From the NCBI RefSeq assembly GCF_018069625.1, contig NZ_CP072941.1, positions 2,232,001 through 2,296,000 of the forward strand: a DNA stretch of 64,000 nucleotides. The letters run 5' to 3'. The notes below the pieces were generated by a model that saw only the letters and a program-made list of their open reading frames with translations, was not told the origin of the DNA and ran no database searches. The DNA is from Streptomyces yatensis. Its GTDB lineage: Bacteria > Actinomycetota > Actinomycetes > Streptomycetales > Streptomycetaceae. A program made the position numbers and the translations under genes. How positions within the stretch are numbered: position 1 is the first letter of the stretch; each line of letters opens with the position of its first letter. Of the stretch, positions 17,101-26,280 are shown piece by piece.

Positions 17101-18333
17101 ATGGGCAGGCTCAAGGAAGCGGGGGCGTCCGAGATGCGCCCCGTACGGCGGGCGCGGATCGCCGTGGCGGCCGTGTTCGCCGTGCACGGGGCGGTGACCG
17201 GCAACTTCGCCACCCGTATCCCCTGGATTCAGGAGCGGCTGGACCTCAGCGCCGGTCAACTCGGCCTCGCGCTCGCCTTTCCCGCCATCGGGGCCTCGGT
17301 CGCGATGCCCCTGGCCGGGCGGATCAGCCACCGCTTCGGCGCCCGCGCGGCGCTGCGCGGACTGCTCGCCCTGTGGACCGCCTGGCTGGTGCTGCCCCCG
17401 CTGGCGCCCGGTCTGGTCTGGCTGTGCGGTGCGCTCTTCGTCTTCGGGGCGACCGCCGGGACGTCCGACGTCGCCATGAACGCCCTCGGGGTGGAGGTCG
17501 AGAACCGCCTCGGCCGCTCGATCATGTCCGGGCTGCACGGCATGTGGAGCGCGGGAGCGCTCACCGGCTCGGCTGCGGGCACGATCGCGGCGCACACCGA
17601 GGCCGACGCCCGGCTCCACCTCGGCATCGCCGCCGGGGTCCTCACGGTGCTCGGCGCGGTGGCCTGCCACTGGGTCCTCGACCTGCGCAGCGCCCCCGAG
17701 GAGCATCCGCCGCCCCGGTTCGCCCTCCCGCCCCGCTCCGCGCTGATCATCGGCGCGGTGGGTTTCTGCGCGGTCTTCGCCGAGGGGGCGAGCCTGGACT
17801 GGTCGGCGGTCTATCTGCGCGATGTCATGGACTCCTCCCCCGGTGTCGCCGCCGCCTGCACCACCGCCTTCTCCTGCACGATGGCCGGTGCCCGGCTCAT
17901 CGGGGACGCGGTGGTGGGCCGCTTCGGGCCGGTGCGGACCGTACGGACCGGCGGCCTCCTCGCCACCGCCGGCGGCCTCCTCGTGGTCACCGCTCCCGGT
18001 GCCGGCCTCGCCATCGCCGGATTCGGCCTCATCGGCCTGGGCATCGCGGTCGTGGTGCCGCTGGCCTTCGCCGCCGCCGGGCGCAGCGGCCCGGCCCCGA
18101 GCCAGGCCATCGCGGGCGTCGCCACGATCACGTACACCTCGGGGTTGATCGCTCCGGCGGCCATGGGCTCGATCGCGGACCTGACCTCGCTGACGATCTC
18201 GTTCTGCCTGGTCACGACGTTGACGCTGGGGCTGGTGGCGGGGGCGGGGGTGCTGCGGACCCCGGCGGATACGGACACGGCGGACCCCGCCTCGCAGCCC
18301 GACCCGTCCGCCTCCCGGGCCACGCTTCCCTGA
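17101..18333 (+). CDS. MFS transporter
   Basis: 410 residues from ATG 17101 with GGGGAGGG about 10 nt upstream; a GTG at 17056 would overlap the operator region. Twelve membrane segments; FATRIPWIQERLDLSAGQLG after the first span, and HGMWSAGALTGSAAG in span five, are typical of the FucP/YbjJ-like branch of MFS that often moves sugars or drugs. A substrate cannot be read from sequence; pairing with a ROK regulator favours a sugar or sugar-derived compound. Confidence 0.85.
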   Translation: MGRLKEAGASEMRPVRRARIAVAAVFAVHGAVTGNFATRIPWIQERLDLSAGQLGLALAFPAIGASVAMPLAGRISHRFGARAALRGLLALWTAWLVLPPLAPGLVWLCGALFVFGATAGTSDVAMNALGVEVENRLGRSIMSGLHGMWSAGALTGSAAGTIAAHTEADARLHLGIAAGVLTVLGAVACHWVLDLRSAPEEHPPPRFALPPRSALIIGAVGFCAVFAEGASLDWSAVYLRDVMDSSPGVAAACTTAFSCTMAGARLIGDAVVGRFGPVRTVRTGGLLATAGGLLVVTAPGAGLAIAGFGLIGLGIAVVVPLAFAAAGRSGPAPSQAIAGVATITYTSGLIAPAAMGSIADLTSLTISFCLVTTLTLGLVAGAGVLRTPADTDTADPASQPDPSASRATLP

Positions 18334-18402
18334 CGGGGCGGGGGCGGGGCCAGGGCCACTGTTCGGTGAGCGCCGAAGCGATCCGGCCCTACGGTCGGTG
18401 AT

Positions 18403-19290
18403 ATGAGCGACACGAGCGACGTCCCGGCGCCCGAGCGCCACACCGCCTTCCGCCGGCTCCACCGCGGCGAGCGGCCGCTGCTGCTGCCCAACGCCTGGGA
18501 CCATGCCTCCGCCGCCGCCCTGGTCCGGCGCGGCTTCCCCGCCATCGGCACCACCAGCCTCGGCGTGGCCGCGGCGGCCGGGCTGCCGGACGCGACGGGC
18601 GCCGCCCGCGACGAGACCCTCGCCCTCGCCCGCGGCATCGCCCGGCTCCCGGCGCTGGTGAGCGTCGACATCGAGGGCGGGTTCGGCGAGCGGCCCGAGG
18701 AGGTCGCGGCGCTCGCGGCCGAGCTGGACCGGGCCGGGGTGGTCGGTGTGAACATCGAGGACGGCCGCCCGGACGGCACCCTCGCGCCCCTGGCCCGGCA
18801 GTGCGCGGTGCTCGCTGCCGTCAAGGAGCGGGTGCCCCGGCTGTTCGTGAACGCGCGGACCGACACCCACTGGCTCGCCGCGATCGGTGGTGACACCCCG
18901 CCCTCGCTGTCCGCCGCCGCCGAGCGGATCGAGGCGTATCTGGGGGCGGGCGCGGACGGGATCTTCGTGCCCGCGCTCACCGATGAGCAGGACATCGGCG
19001 CCCTGGCCGACGACCTCGGCGAAACCCCGCTGAACATCCTCTTCGCCCCCGGCCGCCACACCTATGAGCGGCTGGCGGAGCTCGGGGTGCGGCGGATCAG
19101 CTGCGGTTCGCTGCTCTTCCGGGCCGCCCTGGACCGCGCCGTCGAGCTGGCCTGGACGATCGCCCACCCCGAGGCCCCCGCCCCGGCCCATCGGGCCGCC
19201 GACCTGCCCTCCTACGCCGAGGCGCAGTCACTGGCGGAGGACTTCACCATGGACGTCACCGAGGACGTCACCGAGGGCAACCGCACATAG
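18403..19290 (+). CDS. Isocitrate lyase/PEP-mutase family protein
   Basis: 295 residues. A TIM-barrel enzyme of the PEP mutase/ICL superfamily: LLLPNAWDHASAAALVRRG, TTSLGVAAAAGLPD, and VSVDIEGGFG (metal-binding acid), then GVNIEDGR and LFVNARTD. The KKCGH-type catalytic loop of isocitrate lyase is absent, so it probably cleaves or rearranges another C-C or C-P bond (methylisocitrate-, oxaloacetate- or carboxyphosphonoenolpyruvate-like). No phosphonate genes are nearby. Confidence 0.8.
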   Translation: MSDTSDVPAPERHTAFRRLHRGERPLLLPNAWDHASAAALVRRGFPAIGTTSLGVAAAAGLPDATGAARDETLALARGIARLPALVSVDIEGGFGERPEEVAALAAELDRAGVVGVNIEDGRPDGTLAPLARQCAVLAAVKERVPRLFVNARTDTHWLAAIGGDTPPSLSAAAERIEAYLGAGADGIFVPALTDEQDIGALADDLGETPLNILFAPGRHTYERLAELGVRRISCGSLLFRAALDRAVELAWTIAHPEAPAPAHRAADLPSYAEAQSLAEDFTMDVTEDVTEGNRT

Positions 19291-19359
19291 CTGCAGGACG
19301 CACAATTTCGGCCAACTAACATTGCTGCGAATTCCCCGTAGCGATGAAGTGGAGCAGTC

Positions 19360-20742
19360 ATGGGCCTCGGCGTGCGCTGGACCCTGCACGGCGATGGGCG
19401 CACCCCCGCCCCGGGCGCCGTCGTCAAGCCGGATGAGCGGCTGTCCTGGCCCAGGACGGCGGGGCTCGGCGCACAGCATGTCGTCGCCATGTTCGGGGCC
19501 AGCTTTGTGGCCCCGGTGCTGATGGGGCTCGACCCCAACCTCGCGATCATGATGTCCGGCGTCGCGACCATCCTCTTCCTGCTGGCGACCCGCGGCCGGA
19601 TCCCCAGCTATCTGGGGTGCAGCCTGTCCTTCGTCGGGGTGGCCGCCGCGATCAGGGCGCAGGGCGGCGGCAGCGCCGCCGTCACCGGGGCGATCCTGGT
19701 GGTCGGCGGGGTGCTGCTGCTGAGCGGTCTGGCGGTACGGAAATTCGGCGCCCGGATCATCCACGCGGCGATGCCGCCGGTGGTGACCGGCGCGGTGGTC
19801 ATGCTGATCGGGTTCAATCTGGCGCCGGTGACCGCCGGTACGTACTGGCCCGCCGATCAGTGGACCGCGCTGCTGACGATGCTGGTCACCGGGGCGGCGG
19901 TGGTCTGTCTGCGGGGCTTCTGGTCGCGGATCGCGATCTTCCTGGGGCTGGTCTTCGGCTATGCGGTCTCCTGGGTCTTCGACCGCGTCTTCGGCAGGAT
20001 CCACTCGATCGACGGCAGCGGGCGGGTCACCGACCACTGGCGGCTGGATCTGTCCGGTGTGGCCAAGGCGGACTGGATCGGTCTGCCGTCCCTGCACGCG
20101 CCCAGCTTCCACTGGTCGGCGGTGCTGGTGGCGCTGCCGGTCGTGATCGCGCTGATCGCCGAGAACGCCGGACATGTGAAGGCGGTCGGCGAGATGATCG
20201 GCGATCCGCTCGACGACCAGCTGGGCACGGCGATCGCCGCGGACGGCGCGGCGACCATGATCTCCACCTCGGTCGGCGGCCCGGCCAATACCACGTACTC
20301 CGAGAACATCGGGGTCATGGCGGCCACCCGGGTCTACTCCACCGCCGCGTACTGGGCGGCCGCGGGCTTCGCGCTGCTCTTCGGGCTGTGCCCCAAGTTC
20401 GGCGCGGTGGTGGCGGCGGTGCCGGGCGGGGTGCTGGGCGGGATCACCGTCATCCTCTACGGCATGATCGGGCTGCTCGGTGCGCAGATCTGGGTGCACA
20501 ACAAGGTGGACCTGCGCAATCCGCTCAATCTGGTGCCGGTCGCGGCGGGCGTCATCATCGGCGTCGGCGGCGTCAGCCTGAAGGTCAGCCAGAACTTCGA
20601 GCTGGGCGGGATCGCCCTCGGCACGATCGTGGTGCTGCTCGGCTACCACGTGCTGCGCGCCCTGGCCCCGGCCCATCTCAAGCCGCGGGAACCCCTGCTG
20701 GACGCGGGCACCAGCGAATACGACGACGACCGCCCGGCCTGA
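19360..20742 (+). CDS. NCS2 nucleobase:cation symporter (uracil/xanthine type)
   Basis: 460 residues, 12-14 membrane segments. AQHVVAMFGASFVAPVLMG is the QH motif of NCS2 transporters; SVGGPANTTYSENIGVMAAT is the substrate-binding signature closest to uracil permeases (UraA/PyrP). It imports a nucleobase with protons. It is 70 nt downstream of the PEP-mutase-like gene but has its own GTGGAG ribosome site. It is not near the pyr operon. Confidence 0.9.
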   Translation: MGLGVRWTLHGDGRTPAPGAVVKPDERLSWPRTAGLGAQHVVAMFGASFVAPVLMGLDPNLAIMMSGVATILFLLATRGRIPSYLGCSLSFVGVAAAIRAQGGGSAAVTGAILVVGGVLLLSGLAVRKFGARIIHAAMPPVVTGAVVMLIGFNLAPVTAGTYWPADQWTALLTMLVTGAAVVCLRGFWSRIAIFLGLVFGYAVSWVFDRVFGRIHSIDGSGRVTDHWRLDLSGVAKADWIGLPSLHAPSFHWSAVLVALPVVIALIAENAGHVKAVGEMIGDPLDDQLGTAIAADGAATMISTSVGGPANTTYSENIGVMAATRVYSTAAYWAAAGFALLFGLCPKFGAVVAAVPGGVLGGITVILYGMIGLLGAQIWVHNKVDLRNPLNLVPVAAGVIIGVGGVSLKVSQNFELGGIALGTIVVLLGYHVLRALAPAHLKPREPLLDAGTSEYDDDRPA

Positions 20743-20754
20743 CCGCCGGAGGAC

Positions 20755-21636
20755 TTACCCCCGCGGGGCGAGGTCCTGTCCTCCCCGCGGGGCGAGGTCC
20801 TGCAGGCCCAGCACCCGGAGCAGTTCGAGCCGCTCGGCGGACTCGCTGCCGGGGCGGGCGGTGTGCACGATCAGCCGCTGGGCGTGTTCCGAGCTCAGCA
20901 GGACCTCGCAGTCCAGCTCCATCACGCCCACCACCGGGTGGACGAACCGCTTGACCGAGGAGTGCCGTACGGCCACCTCATGGGCCTCCCACAGCGCCGC
21001 GAACTCCGCGCTCACCGACAGCAGTTCGGCCACCAGGGCCGCCGGGCCCGGATCGTCGGGGCGGGCCGCGAACACGGCGCGGAGGTTGGCCACATGGAGC
21101 CGGGCGTGCTCCTCGATCTCCTCGCTCGGGAAGATCCCGGGAGTGCCGGAGTCGTCGCCCCGCCGGGTGAAGAAGCTCCGGACGATATTGCGGTCGCCGG
21201 GCGGCCGCGCCGTGATGTCGCCGACCAGCGCGGCCGCCATCGCGTTCTGCGCCAGCACCTCCCCCCAGTCGGTGATCACCTGGGCCGGGGTGTCGAACAG
21301 CCGGTCCAGCACCCTGAGCAGACCGGGCCGCACATGGCCCGAGGTGCTGCGGTCGCGCGGCGGCTCCTCCCCCACCAGGTGGAAGAGATGGTCGCGCTCG
21401 TCGTCGGTGAGCCGCAGCGCCCGGGCCAGCGCGGTCAGCATCTGGCGGGACGGGCGCGGGCCGCGGGCCTGCTCCAGCCGGGTGTAGTAGTCCGGCGACA
21501 TGCCCGCGAGCTGGGCCACCTCCTCCCGGCGCAGTCCGGGCGTACGGCGCCGGGGGCCGGGCGTCAGCCCCACCTCGGCGGGGCCGAGACGGGCCCGGCA
21601 GCGGCGCAGGAAGTCGGCGAGCTCCGATCGATGCAC
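20755..21636 (-). CDS. MmyB-like XRE-family regulator
   Basis: 293 residues from GTG 21636. N-terminal XRE helix-turn-helix (about 15-85) with RTPGLRREEVAQLAGMSPDY and a ligand-binding MmyB-like domain (about 105-275; PAQVITDWGEVLAQNAMAAAL). Such regulators are typically divergent from an SDR gene that they control, as here. The extreme C-terminus is a short tandem duplication, QDLAPRG followed by GQDLAPRG, from two direct copies of CCCCGCGGGGCGAGGTCCTG. The start is uncertain because no strong ribosome site is visible. Confidence 0.87.
   Translation of the reverse strand: MHRSELADFLRRCRARLGPAEVGLTPGPRRRTPGLRREEVAQLAGMSPDYYTRLEQARGPRPSRQMLTALARALRLTDDERDHLFHLVGEEPPRDRSTSGHVRPGLLRVLDRLFDTPAQVITDWGEVLAQNAMAAALVGDITARPPGDRNIVRSFFTRRGDDSGTPGIFPSEEIEEHARLHVANLRAVFAARPDDPGPAALVAELLSVSAEFAALWEAHEVAVRHSSVKRFVHPVVGVMELDCEVLLSSEHAQRLIVHTARPGSESAERLELLRVLGLQDLAPRGGQDLAPRG
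20760..20804. repeat. Direct repeat duplicating the regulator's last residues
   Basis: Two copies of CCCCGCGGGGCGAGGTCCTG (about 20760 and 20784), 24 bp apart, encode the repeated QDLAPRG. Each unit holds the palindrome CCCCGCGGGG. Confidence 0.75.
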
Positions 21637-21765
21637 GCTCCCATGGTCGCCGTGCCCGCGCCGGGTATCCAGGGTCTGCCGATCCCTGGATGCGGAGGTC
21701 TCTCCCGGCCCCGCCGAGACCGTCGCAGGCTGAGCCCGAGCGAACGAGACGAAAGGCGGATGCTG

Positions 21766-22650
21766 ATGCCCTTGATTCTGGTGACGGGTGCGACCGGCCA
21801 GGTGGGACGGCGGTTCACCAAGCGGCTGCTGGAGCGGGCCGCGGCCGGTACCGAGGTACGGGTGCTGGTACGCGACGAGGAGCGCGGTGCGCCCTTCGCG
21901 GCCCAGGGCGCGCGGCTCACGGTGGGCGATCTGCGCGAGGAGAAGGATCTGCGGAGGGCCATGGAAGGGGTGCATGCGGTGGTCAACATCGCGGCGGCCT
22001 TCCGCGGGGTGCCGGACGAGGAGGCGTGGGCGGTCAACCGGGACGCGGCGGTCGCCCTCGGGCGGGCCGCGGTGGAGGCAGGGACGAGCCGGTTCCTCCA
22101 GGTCAGCACCAATCTGGTGTACGGCGCCTCGCGCGGCCGGCCGTTCACGGAGGACGACGAGAGCGTGCCCGGCGGTCCGCTGTGGGGCGCCTACCCCGCC
22201 TCGAAGGCGGAGGCGGAGCGGGAGCTGCTGGCGCTGCACCGCGAGCACGGCCTGGATCTGCGGATCGGCAGCCTGGCCTTCGTGTACGGGGACGGCGATC
22301 CGCATGTGGCGAACTTCCTGCCGTACGCCGCGAACTGGCCCGGGAGCAGGCGGCTCGCCATGGTCCACCACGCGGATGTCGTCCAGGCGCTGCTGCGGCT
22401 GCTGCGCGCACCGGGCGGCACGGCCGGCGGCTCGGTGTCGGGCCGTAAGTACAACATCGTCGACGACGCCCCGGCGACCGCCGTCGAACTGCACCGGATC
22501 GGCGGTGTGCCGCTGCCCGAGGGCATGACCGGGCGGACGGACGACGACCCCTGGTCCGGGATCACCTCCAACCTCCGGCTCCGCGACGAGCTGGGCTGGC
22601 GGCCGCTGTATCCGTCGATCTGGACGGCCCGCGACGCGGGGGTGCTGTGA
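21766..22650 (+). CDS. NAD(P)-dependent extended SDR / NmrA-like oxidoreductase
   Basis: 294 residues from ATG 21766 (AAAGG 9 nt upstream; ATG 21760 is also in frame). ILVTGATGQVGRRF is the dinucleotide-binding loop; NLVYGASRG and YPASKAEAERE give the Y-x-x-x-K pair at about residue 143-147. Likely reduces or epimerises a small carbonyl or sugar. Divergent from the MmyB-type regulator, which probably represses it. Confidence 0.85.
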   Translation: MPLILVTGATGQVGRRFTKRLLERAAAGTEVRVLVRDEERGAPFAAQGARLTVGDLREEKDLRRAMEGVHAVVNIAAAFRGVPDEEAWAVNRDAAVALGRAAVEAGTSRFLQVSTNLVYGASRGRPFTEDDESVPGGPLWGAYPASKAEAERELLALHREHGLDLRIGSLAFVYGDGDPHVANFLPYAANWPGSRRLAMVHHADVVQALLRLLRAPGGTAGGSVSGRKYNIVDDAPATAVELHRIGGVPLPEGMTGRTDDDPWSGITSNLRLRDELGWRPLYPSIWTARDAGVL

Positions 22651-22739
22651 TACGCCGGTTGACGGGGCGTTAGACCGTCCAGGGGAAGCGGCGGCGTACG
22701 GCGGGGACCGCACCGTTCCGGCCTGCCACCCTGGCGTCC

Positions 22740-23471
22740 ATGACGATGCCCACGCAGGCGCGGCACGCCCCGCGCACCGTGCAGAACGTCGTGGCGCGCA
22801 TGAGCGCGCTCGGCGCGGCGCTGCCGCCCAGGGACGGGGTGGCGGTCTTCAACGGGGTGTACCTCTCGGTCACCGAGGAGGTCGGCCGCCGGCTCGGGGA
22901 CGGGTACTTCCACGACCCGTCCGCCACCCAGGAGCTGGACGTGCGGTTCGCCGAGCGCTATCTGGGAGCGGTCGACGCGGTGACCCGGGGCGGGCGGCCG
23001 CCCGCCTGCTGGCGGCCGCTGTTCCAGCTCCGGCGCCATCCGGGGGTGCGCCCGGTGCAGTTCGCGCTCGCCGGGATCAACGCCCATATCGGCCATGACC
23101 TGGCGCTCGCGCTGCTGGACACCTGCCGGGCCCGGGACCTCGAACCGGACGCCCTGGAGGGCGACTTCGACCGGATCGGCGCGCTGCTCACCGGGATGGA
23201 GGAGCGGATCCGGGAGGAGCTGATGCCCGGCCCCGACCTGCTGGACGTGGCCGATCCGCTCACCCATCTCGTGGGCTCCTGGAGCCTGGAGAAGGCGCGG
23301 GACGCCGCATTTGCGGCGTTCCGCGCGCTGTGGGGGCTGCGCGGGGTGCCGGAGCTGGCGGAGGAGTTCGCCGAGCGCGTGGACGCGACCGTGGGTCTGG
23401 TCGGGCGCTTTCTGCTCACCCCTCTGCCATCGGCGCAACGGCCCGCCGACGACGCCACGGCCCGCCCTTGA
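22740..23471 (+). CDS. DUF5995-family protein
   Basis: 243 residues, predicted all-helical and soluble. FALAGINAHIGHDLALALL near residue 115 is the hallmark of DUF5995: its conserved N-H-x-x-H-D could bind a metal. Function unknown. Single gene; a TTGACG near 22660 may be part of its promoter, without a clear -10. Confidence 0.65.
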   Translation: MTMPTQARHAPRTVQNVVARMSALGAALPPRDGVAVFNGVYLSVTEEVGRRLGDGYFHDPSATQELDVRFAERYLGAVDAVTRGGRPPACWRPLFQLRRHPGVRPVQFALAGINAHIGHDLALALLDTCRARDLEPDALEGDFDRIGALLTGMEERIREELMPGPDLLDVADPLTHLVGSWSLEKARDAAFAAFRALWGLRGVPELAEEFAERVDATVGLVGRFLLTPLPSAQRPADDATARP

Positions 23472-23514
23472 CGTAACCGGCCTGCCGTCGCGGCGTAGCG
23501 GCCCTGGGACCGGC

Positions 23515-25224
23515 TCAGTCCTCGGGGAGCTCGACGGGCGCGATCTCGTCGTACAGATCGCCCGGCCCGGGGTTCTTCGGGTCGGTGGCGCCGCCGAACC
23601 GGTGCATCACGCCCCATACGGCGTTGAGCGCGGTCTGGATGGCGCCCTCGGCCCAGCCCGCCGTCCAGGAGATGTCGTCGCCCGCGAGGAAGATGCCGCG
23701 CTTGTCGGCGGGCAGCCGGTCCTGCATGAAGTGGGTGAACAGCCGGCGCTGGTAGCGGTAGTGGCCGGGCAGATTGGCCTTGAACGCGCCCATGAAGTAG
23801 GGCTCGTTCTCCCAGGACACGGTGACCGGGCTGCCGATGATGTGCTTGCGGATGTCGACGTTCGGATAGATCTCCGAGAGCGACTTGAGCATGACCTCCA
23901 TCCGCTCGTTCGCCGACAGCGGCAGCCACTTGAGGCTGTCGTCGCACCAGGTGTAGGAGAGGCAGATGACGGCGGGCCGGTCCGGGCCGTCGTCCAGCAG
24001 ATAGGTGCCGCGGGTCATCCGGTCGGTGAGCGTCATGCTCATCGTGTCCCGGCCGGTGATCTCGTCCTTGTCCAGCCAGAACGGCCGGTCCACCGGCACG
24101 AAGAGCTTGCTGGACTCCATGTAGTGGGTGCGCTCGATGGCCGTCCAGTGGTCGATCGGGAAGAGCGAGTCATCGCAGTCGATCTTGGAGAGCAGCATCC
24201 AGGACTGCGCGGTGAAGACCACCGCCCGGTACGAGCGGATGTCACCGCTCGCGTCCGTCACCACGACGCGGTCGCCCGCGGCCCGGTGCAGCCGGGTCAC
24301 GGCCGGGCGGGGCTCACCGCCGTGCAGCGAGGACAGCGAGGTGCCCTGGGGCCAGTGGACGATCTTCTCGGGCTCGCGCTCCCACAGCCGCAGCGGCAGC
24401 TGCTGGCTGCCACCGACGATGCCGCGGTGGTGGTCGTCGGCCTCGGTGTAGACGACCCGCAGGATCTCCAGGATGGAGTTGGGGAAGTCGGTGTCCCAGC
24501 CGCCGGTGCCGAAGCCGACCTGGCCGAAGATCTCCCGGTGGCGGAAGGAGGTGAAGGCCGAGGAGTCGCACAGGAAGCCGTAGAAGGTCTGGTTGTCCAG
24601 CTTCTCGACCAGCCGCGCCCAGATCTCCCGGATCCGCGGGACGTTCCGCTCGCGGATGGCGCGGTTCATGTCGGAGAAGTCCGCGCCCTCCTCCAGACAG
24701 GCGTTCCAGGCGTCGGCCACCTCGCGGTAGACCGGCGGCAGATCGTCGATGGTGCGGGCGTAGTGGGACTCGCCCTTGAGGTCGACGACGGTCGAGGGGG
24801 TGTCGGGGGCCAGCGGGTTGGGGAACGGCTGGGTCTTCAGGTCCACCAGGTCGATGTAGTGCTGGAGGGCGGTGGAGGACGGCGGGAAGCGCATCGCGCC
24901 CATCTCGGCGGTCAGCGCGTCGTCACAGCCGTCGAAGCCGACGGTGCGCAGCCGTCCGCCGATCCGGTCGGCCTCGTAGACCACGGGCCGCAGGCCCATC
25001 TTCATCAGCTCGTACGCGGTGACGAGGCCGGAGAGACCGCCGCCGATGACCGCGACCTCGTTGCCGTGCTCGGTCGCGGGTATCTGGCCCAGGCCCGCCG
25101 GGTGGGCGAGGAAGTCGTCGTAGGCGTAGGGGAAGTCCGGGCCGAACATGGTCATGGGCGGAAGGGCCTGCTGGGCCTGCGTTTCCTGCTCGTCATGGAC
25201 GGCGGTGGGCACCGTGGACGTCAT
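23515..25224 (-). CDS. Flavin amino-acid 2-monooxygenase, DavB-like (lysine or arginine)
   Basis: 569 residues. An FAD amine oxidase: MTMFGPDFPYAYDDFLAHP, then VAVIGGGLSGLVTAYEL (dinucleotide loop 61-66), EMGAMRFPPSSTAL, EIFGQVGFGTGGWDTDFPNS, and C-terminal GIFLAGDDISWTAGWAEGA. The N-terminal block and these motifs match what I recall of Pseudomonas lysine 2-monooxygenase (DavB), which oxidatively decarboxylates lysine to 5-aminovaleramide. An arginine 2-monooxygenase giving 4-guanidinobutyramide, known biochemically in streptomycetes, is an equal possibility. The next gene encodes the matching amidase, and a cationic amino-acid permease and Lrp regulator complete the set. Confidence 0.85.
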   Translation of the reverse strand: MTSTVPTAVHDEQETQAQQALPPMTMFGPDFPYAYDDFLAHPAGLGQIPATEHGNEVAVIGGGLSGLVTAYELMKMGLRPVVYEADRIGGRLRTVGFDGCDDALTAEMGAMRFPPSSTALQHYIDLVDLKTQPFPNPLAPDTPSTVVDLKGESHYARTIDDLPPVYREVADAWNACLEEGADFSDMNRAIRERNVPRIREIWARLVEKLDNQTFYGFLCDSSAFTSFRHREIFGQVGFGTGGWDTDFPNSILEILRVVYTEADDHHRGIVGGSQQLPLRLWEREPEKIVHWPQGTSLSSLHGGEPRPAVTRLHRAAGDRVVVTDASGDIRSYRAVVFTAQSWMLLSKIDCDDSLFPIDHWTAIERTHYMESSKLFVPVDRPFWLDKDEITGRDTMSMTLTDRMTRGTYLLDDGPDRPAVICLSYTWCDDSLKWLPLSANERMEVMLKSLSEIYPNVDIRKHIIGSPVTVSWENEPYFMGAFKANLPGHYRYQRRLFTHFMQDRLPADKRGIFLAGDDISWTAGWAEGAIQTALNAVWGVMHRFGGATDPKNPGPGDLYDEIAPVELPED

Positions 25225-25282
25225 GGGGTACGGATTCCTTGCTGGTTGGTGCTCAAAGGGGGCGTTTCGGGCACGGCGGGGC

Positions 25283-25342
25283 CGGACGGATCAGCAGAGG
25301 ACTGATCAGCCGAGGACGGATCAGGCGAGGACGGATCAGCTG
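25283..25342. repeat. Four tandem 15-bp repeats
   Basis: Units AGGACKGATCAGNNG at 25283-25297, 25298-25312, 25313-25327 and 25328-25342, two with the TGATCAG/GGATCAG difference. They lie between the amidase and the DavB-like gene, and the last unit encodes the final residues and stop of the amidase. Confidence 0.85.
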
Positions 25343-26136
25343 AGGGAGGAGTACAGACCGGGGCGGCGGTCGCGCAGATACGGGTTGATCCGGCGCGAGG
25401 TGGTCAGCAGCTTGGGGGCGACATCGCCGAGGAGGAGTTCCTCACCGCGGCCGGCGCGCAGACAGGTGGCGCCGTCCGGCCCGGCCAGACAGCTCAGGCC
25501 CACGAAGTCGAACTCGCCCTCGACACCGCTGCGGTTGACGTACGCGATGTACATCTGGCTCTCGAAGGCCCGCACCGGAATCACGGATTCGGCCACGAAC
25601 TCGAAGGGGTGCATCTGCGCGGTGGGCACCAGCAGCAGATCGGTCCCGGCCAGGGCATGGGCCCGTACGTTCTCCGGGAACTCCACGTCGTAGCAGATCA
25701 GGATGCCGACGGTCAGCTCGCCGATGGTGGCCTGGACGACGGGCGTGTCACCGGGGGTGAACGACGCCCGCTCGAAGCAGCCGTAGAGATGGGACTTGCG
25801 GTAGTTGGCCAGCTCGGTGCCGTCCGCGCCCACGAGCCGTGCCGAGTTGTAGACGGCGCCCTCGTGGCTCTCGGGGTAGCCGTAGAGGATGGCGAGACCG
25901 TGTGTCGCGGCGATCTCGGCCACGGCCCGGCCGCTCGGCCCGTCGGCGGGCTCGGCCAGGTCCCGTACGCCGCCGCCGCCGATCGCATAGCCCGTGAGGA
26001 ACATCTCCGCTGTGACCAGCAGCCCGGCCCCGTCGGCGGCCGCGCCGGCGGCGGCCTCGTCGAGGACCTTGAGGTTCCCGGCGGGATCGCCGGGGTGACC
26101 GGAGTTCTGGAGCAGAGCGGTGCGCAGCGGCGACAT
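25336..26136 (-). CDS. Carbon-nitrogen hydrolase, DavA-like omega-amidase
   Basis: 266 residues from ATG 26136 (CAAGG 7 nt upstream). Nitrilase-superfamily fold with catalytic Glu in VTAEMFLTGY, Lys in NYRKSHLYG and Cys in GILICYDVEFPENV. The sequence is close to what I recall of 5-aminovaleramidase (DavA); it would hydrolyse the amide made by the adjacent monooxygenase to 5-aminovalerate (or 4-guanidinobutyrate) and ammonia. The monooxygenase gene lies 111 nt downstream across tandem repeats. Confidence 0.85.
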   Translation of the reverse strand: MSPLRTALLQNSGHPGDPAGNLKVLDEAAAGAAADGAGLLVTAEMFLTGYAIGGGGVRDLAEPADGPSGRAVAEIAATHGLAILYGYPESHEGAVYNSARLVGADGTELANYRKSHLYGCFERASFTPGDTPVVQATIGELTVGILICYDVEFPENVRAHALAGTDLLLVPTAQMHPFEFVAESVIPVRAFESQMYIAYVNRSGVEGEFDFVGLSCLAGPDGATCLRAGRGEELLLGDVAPKLLTTSRRINPYLRDRRPGLYSSLS

Positions 26137-26207
26137 GGCAGACCTTGAGGGGAGGAGTACGGGCACTAAAAACAGTACGTTGCCTCCGGATCGCCCAACA
26201 AGACGGC

Positions 26208-26267
26208 TTCATTGCGTCCGGCGTCGATTCATGACGCATGAGGATCGGTCCGCGTCGATTCATTGCG
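26208..26267. promoter_or_regulatory. Phased TTCAT repeats, candidate Lrp sites
   Basis: TTCATTGCG (26208), TTCATGACG (26228) and TTCATTGCG (26259) are spaced 20 and 31 bp apart, near 2 and 3 helical turns; two of them share GCGTCGATTCAT. They sit upstream of a possible amidase promoter on the minus strand (TTGTTG, 18 bp, TACTGT). The neighbouring Lrp gene makes an Lrp operator array plausible. Confidence 0.5.
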
Positions 26268-26280
26268 CACGCTGGGGTCC

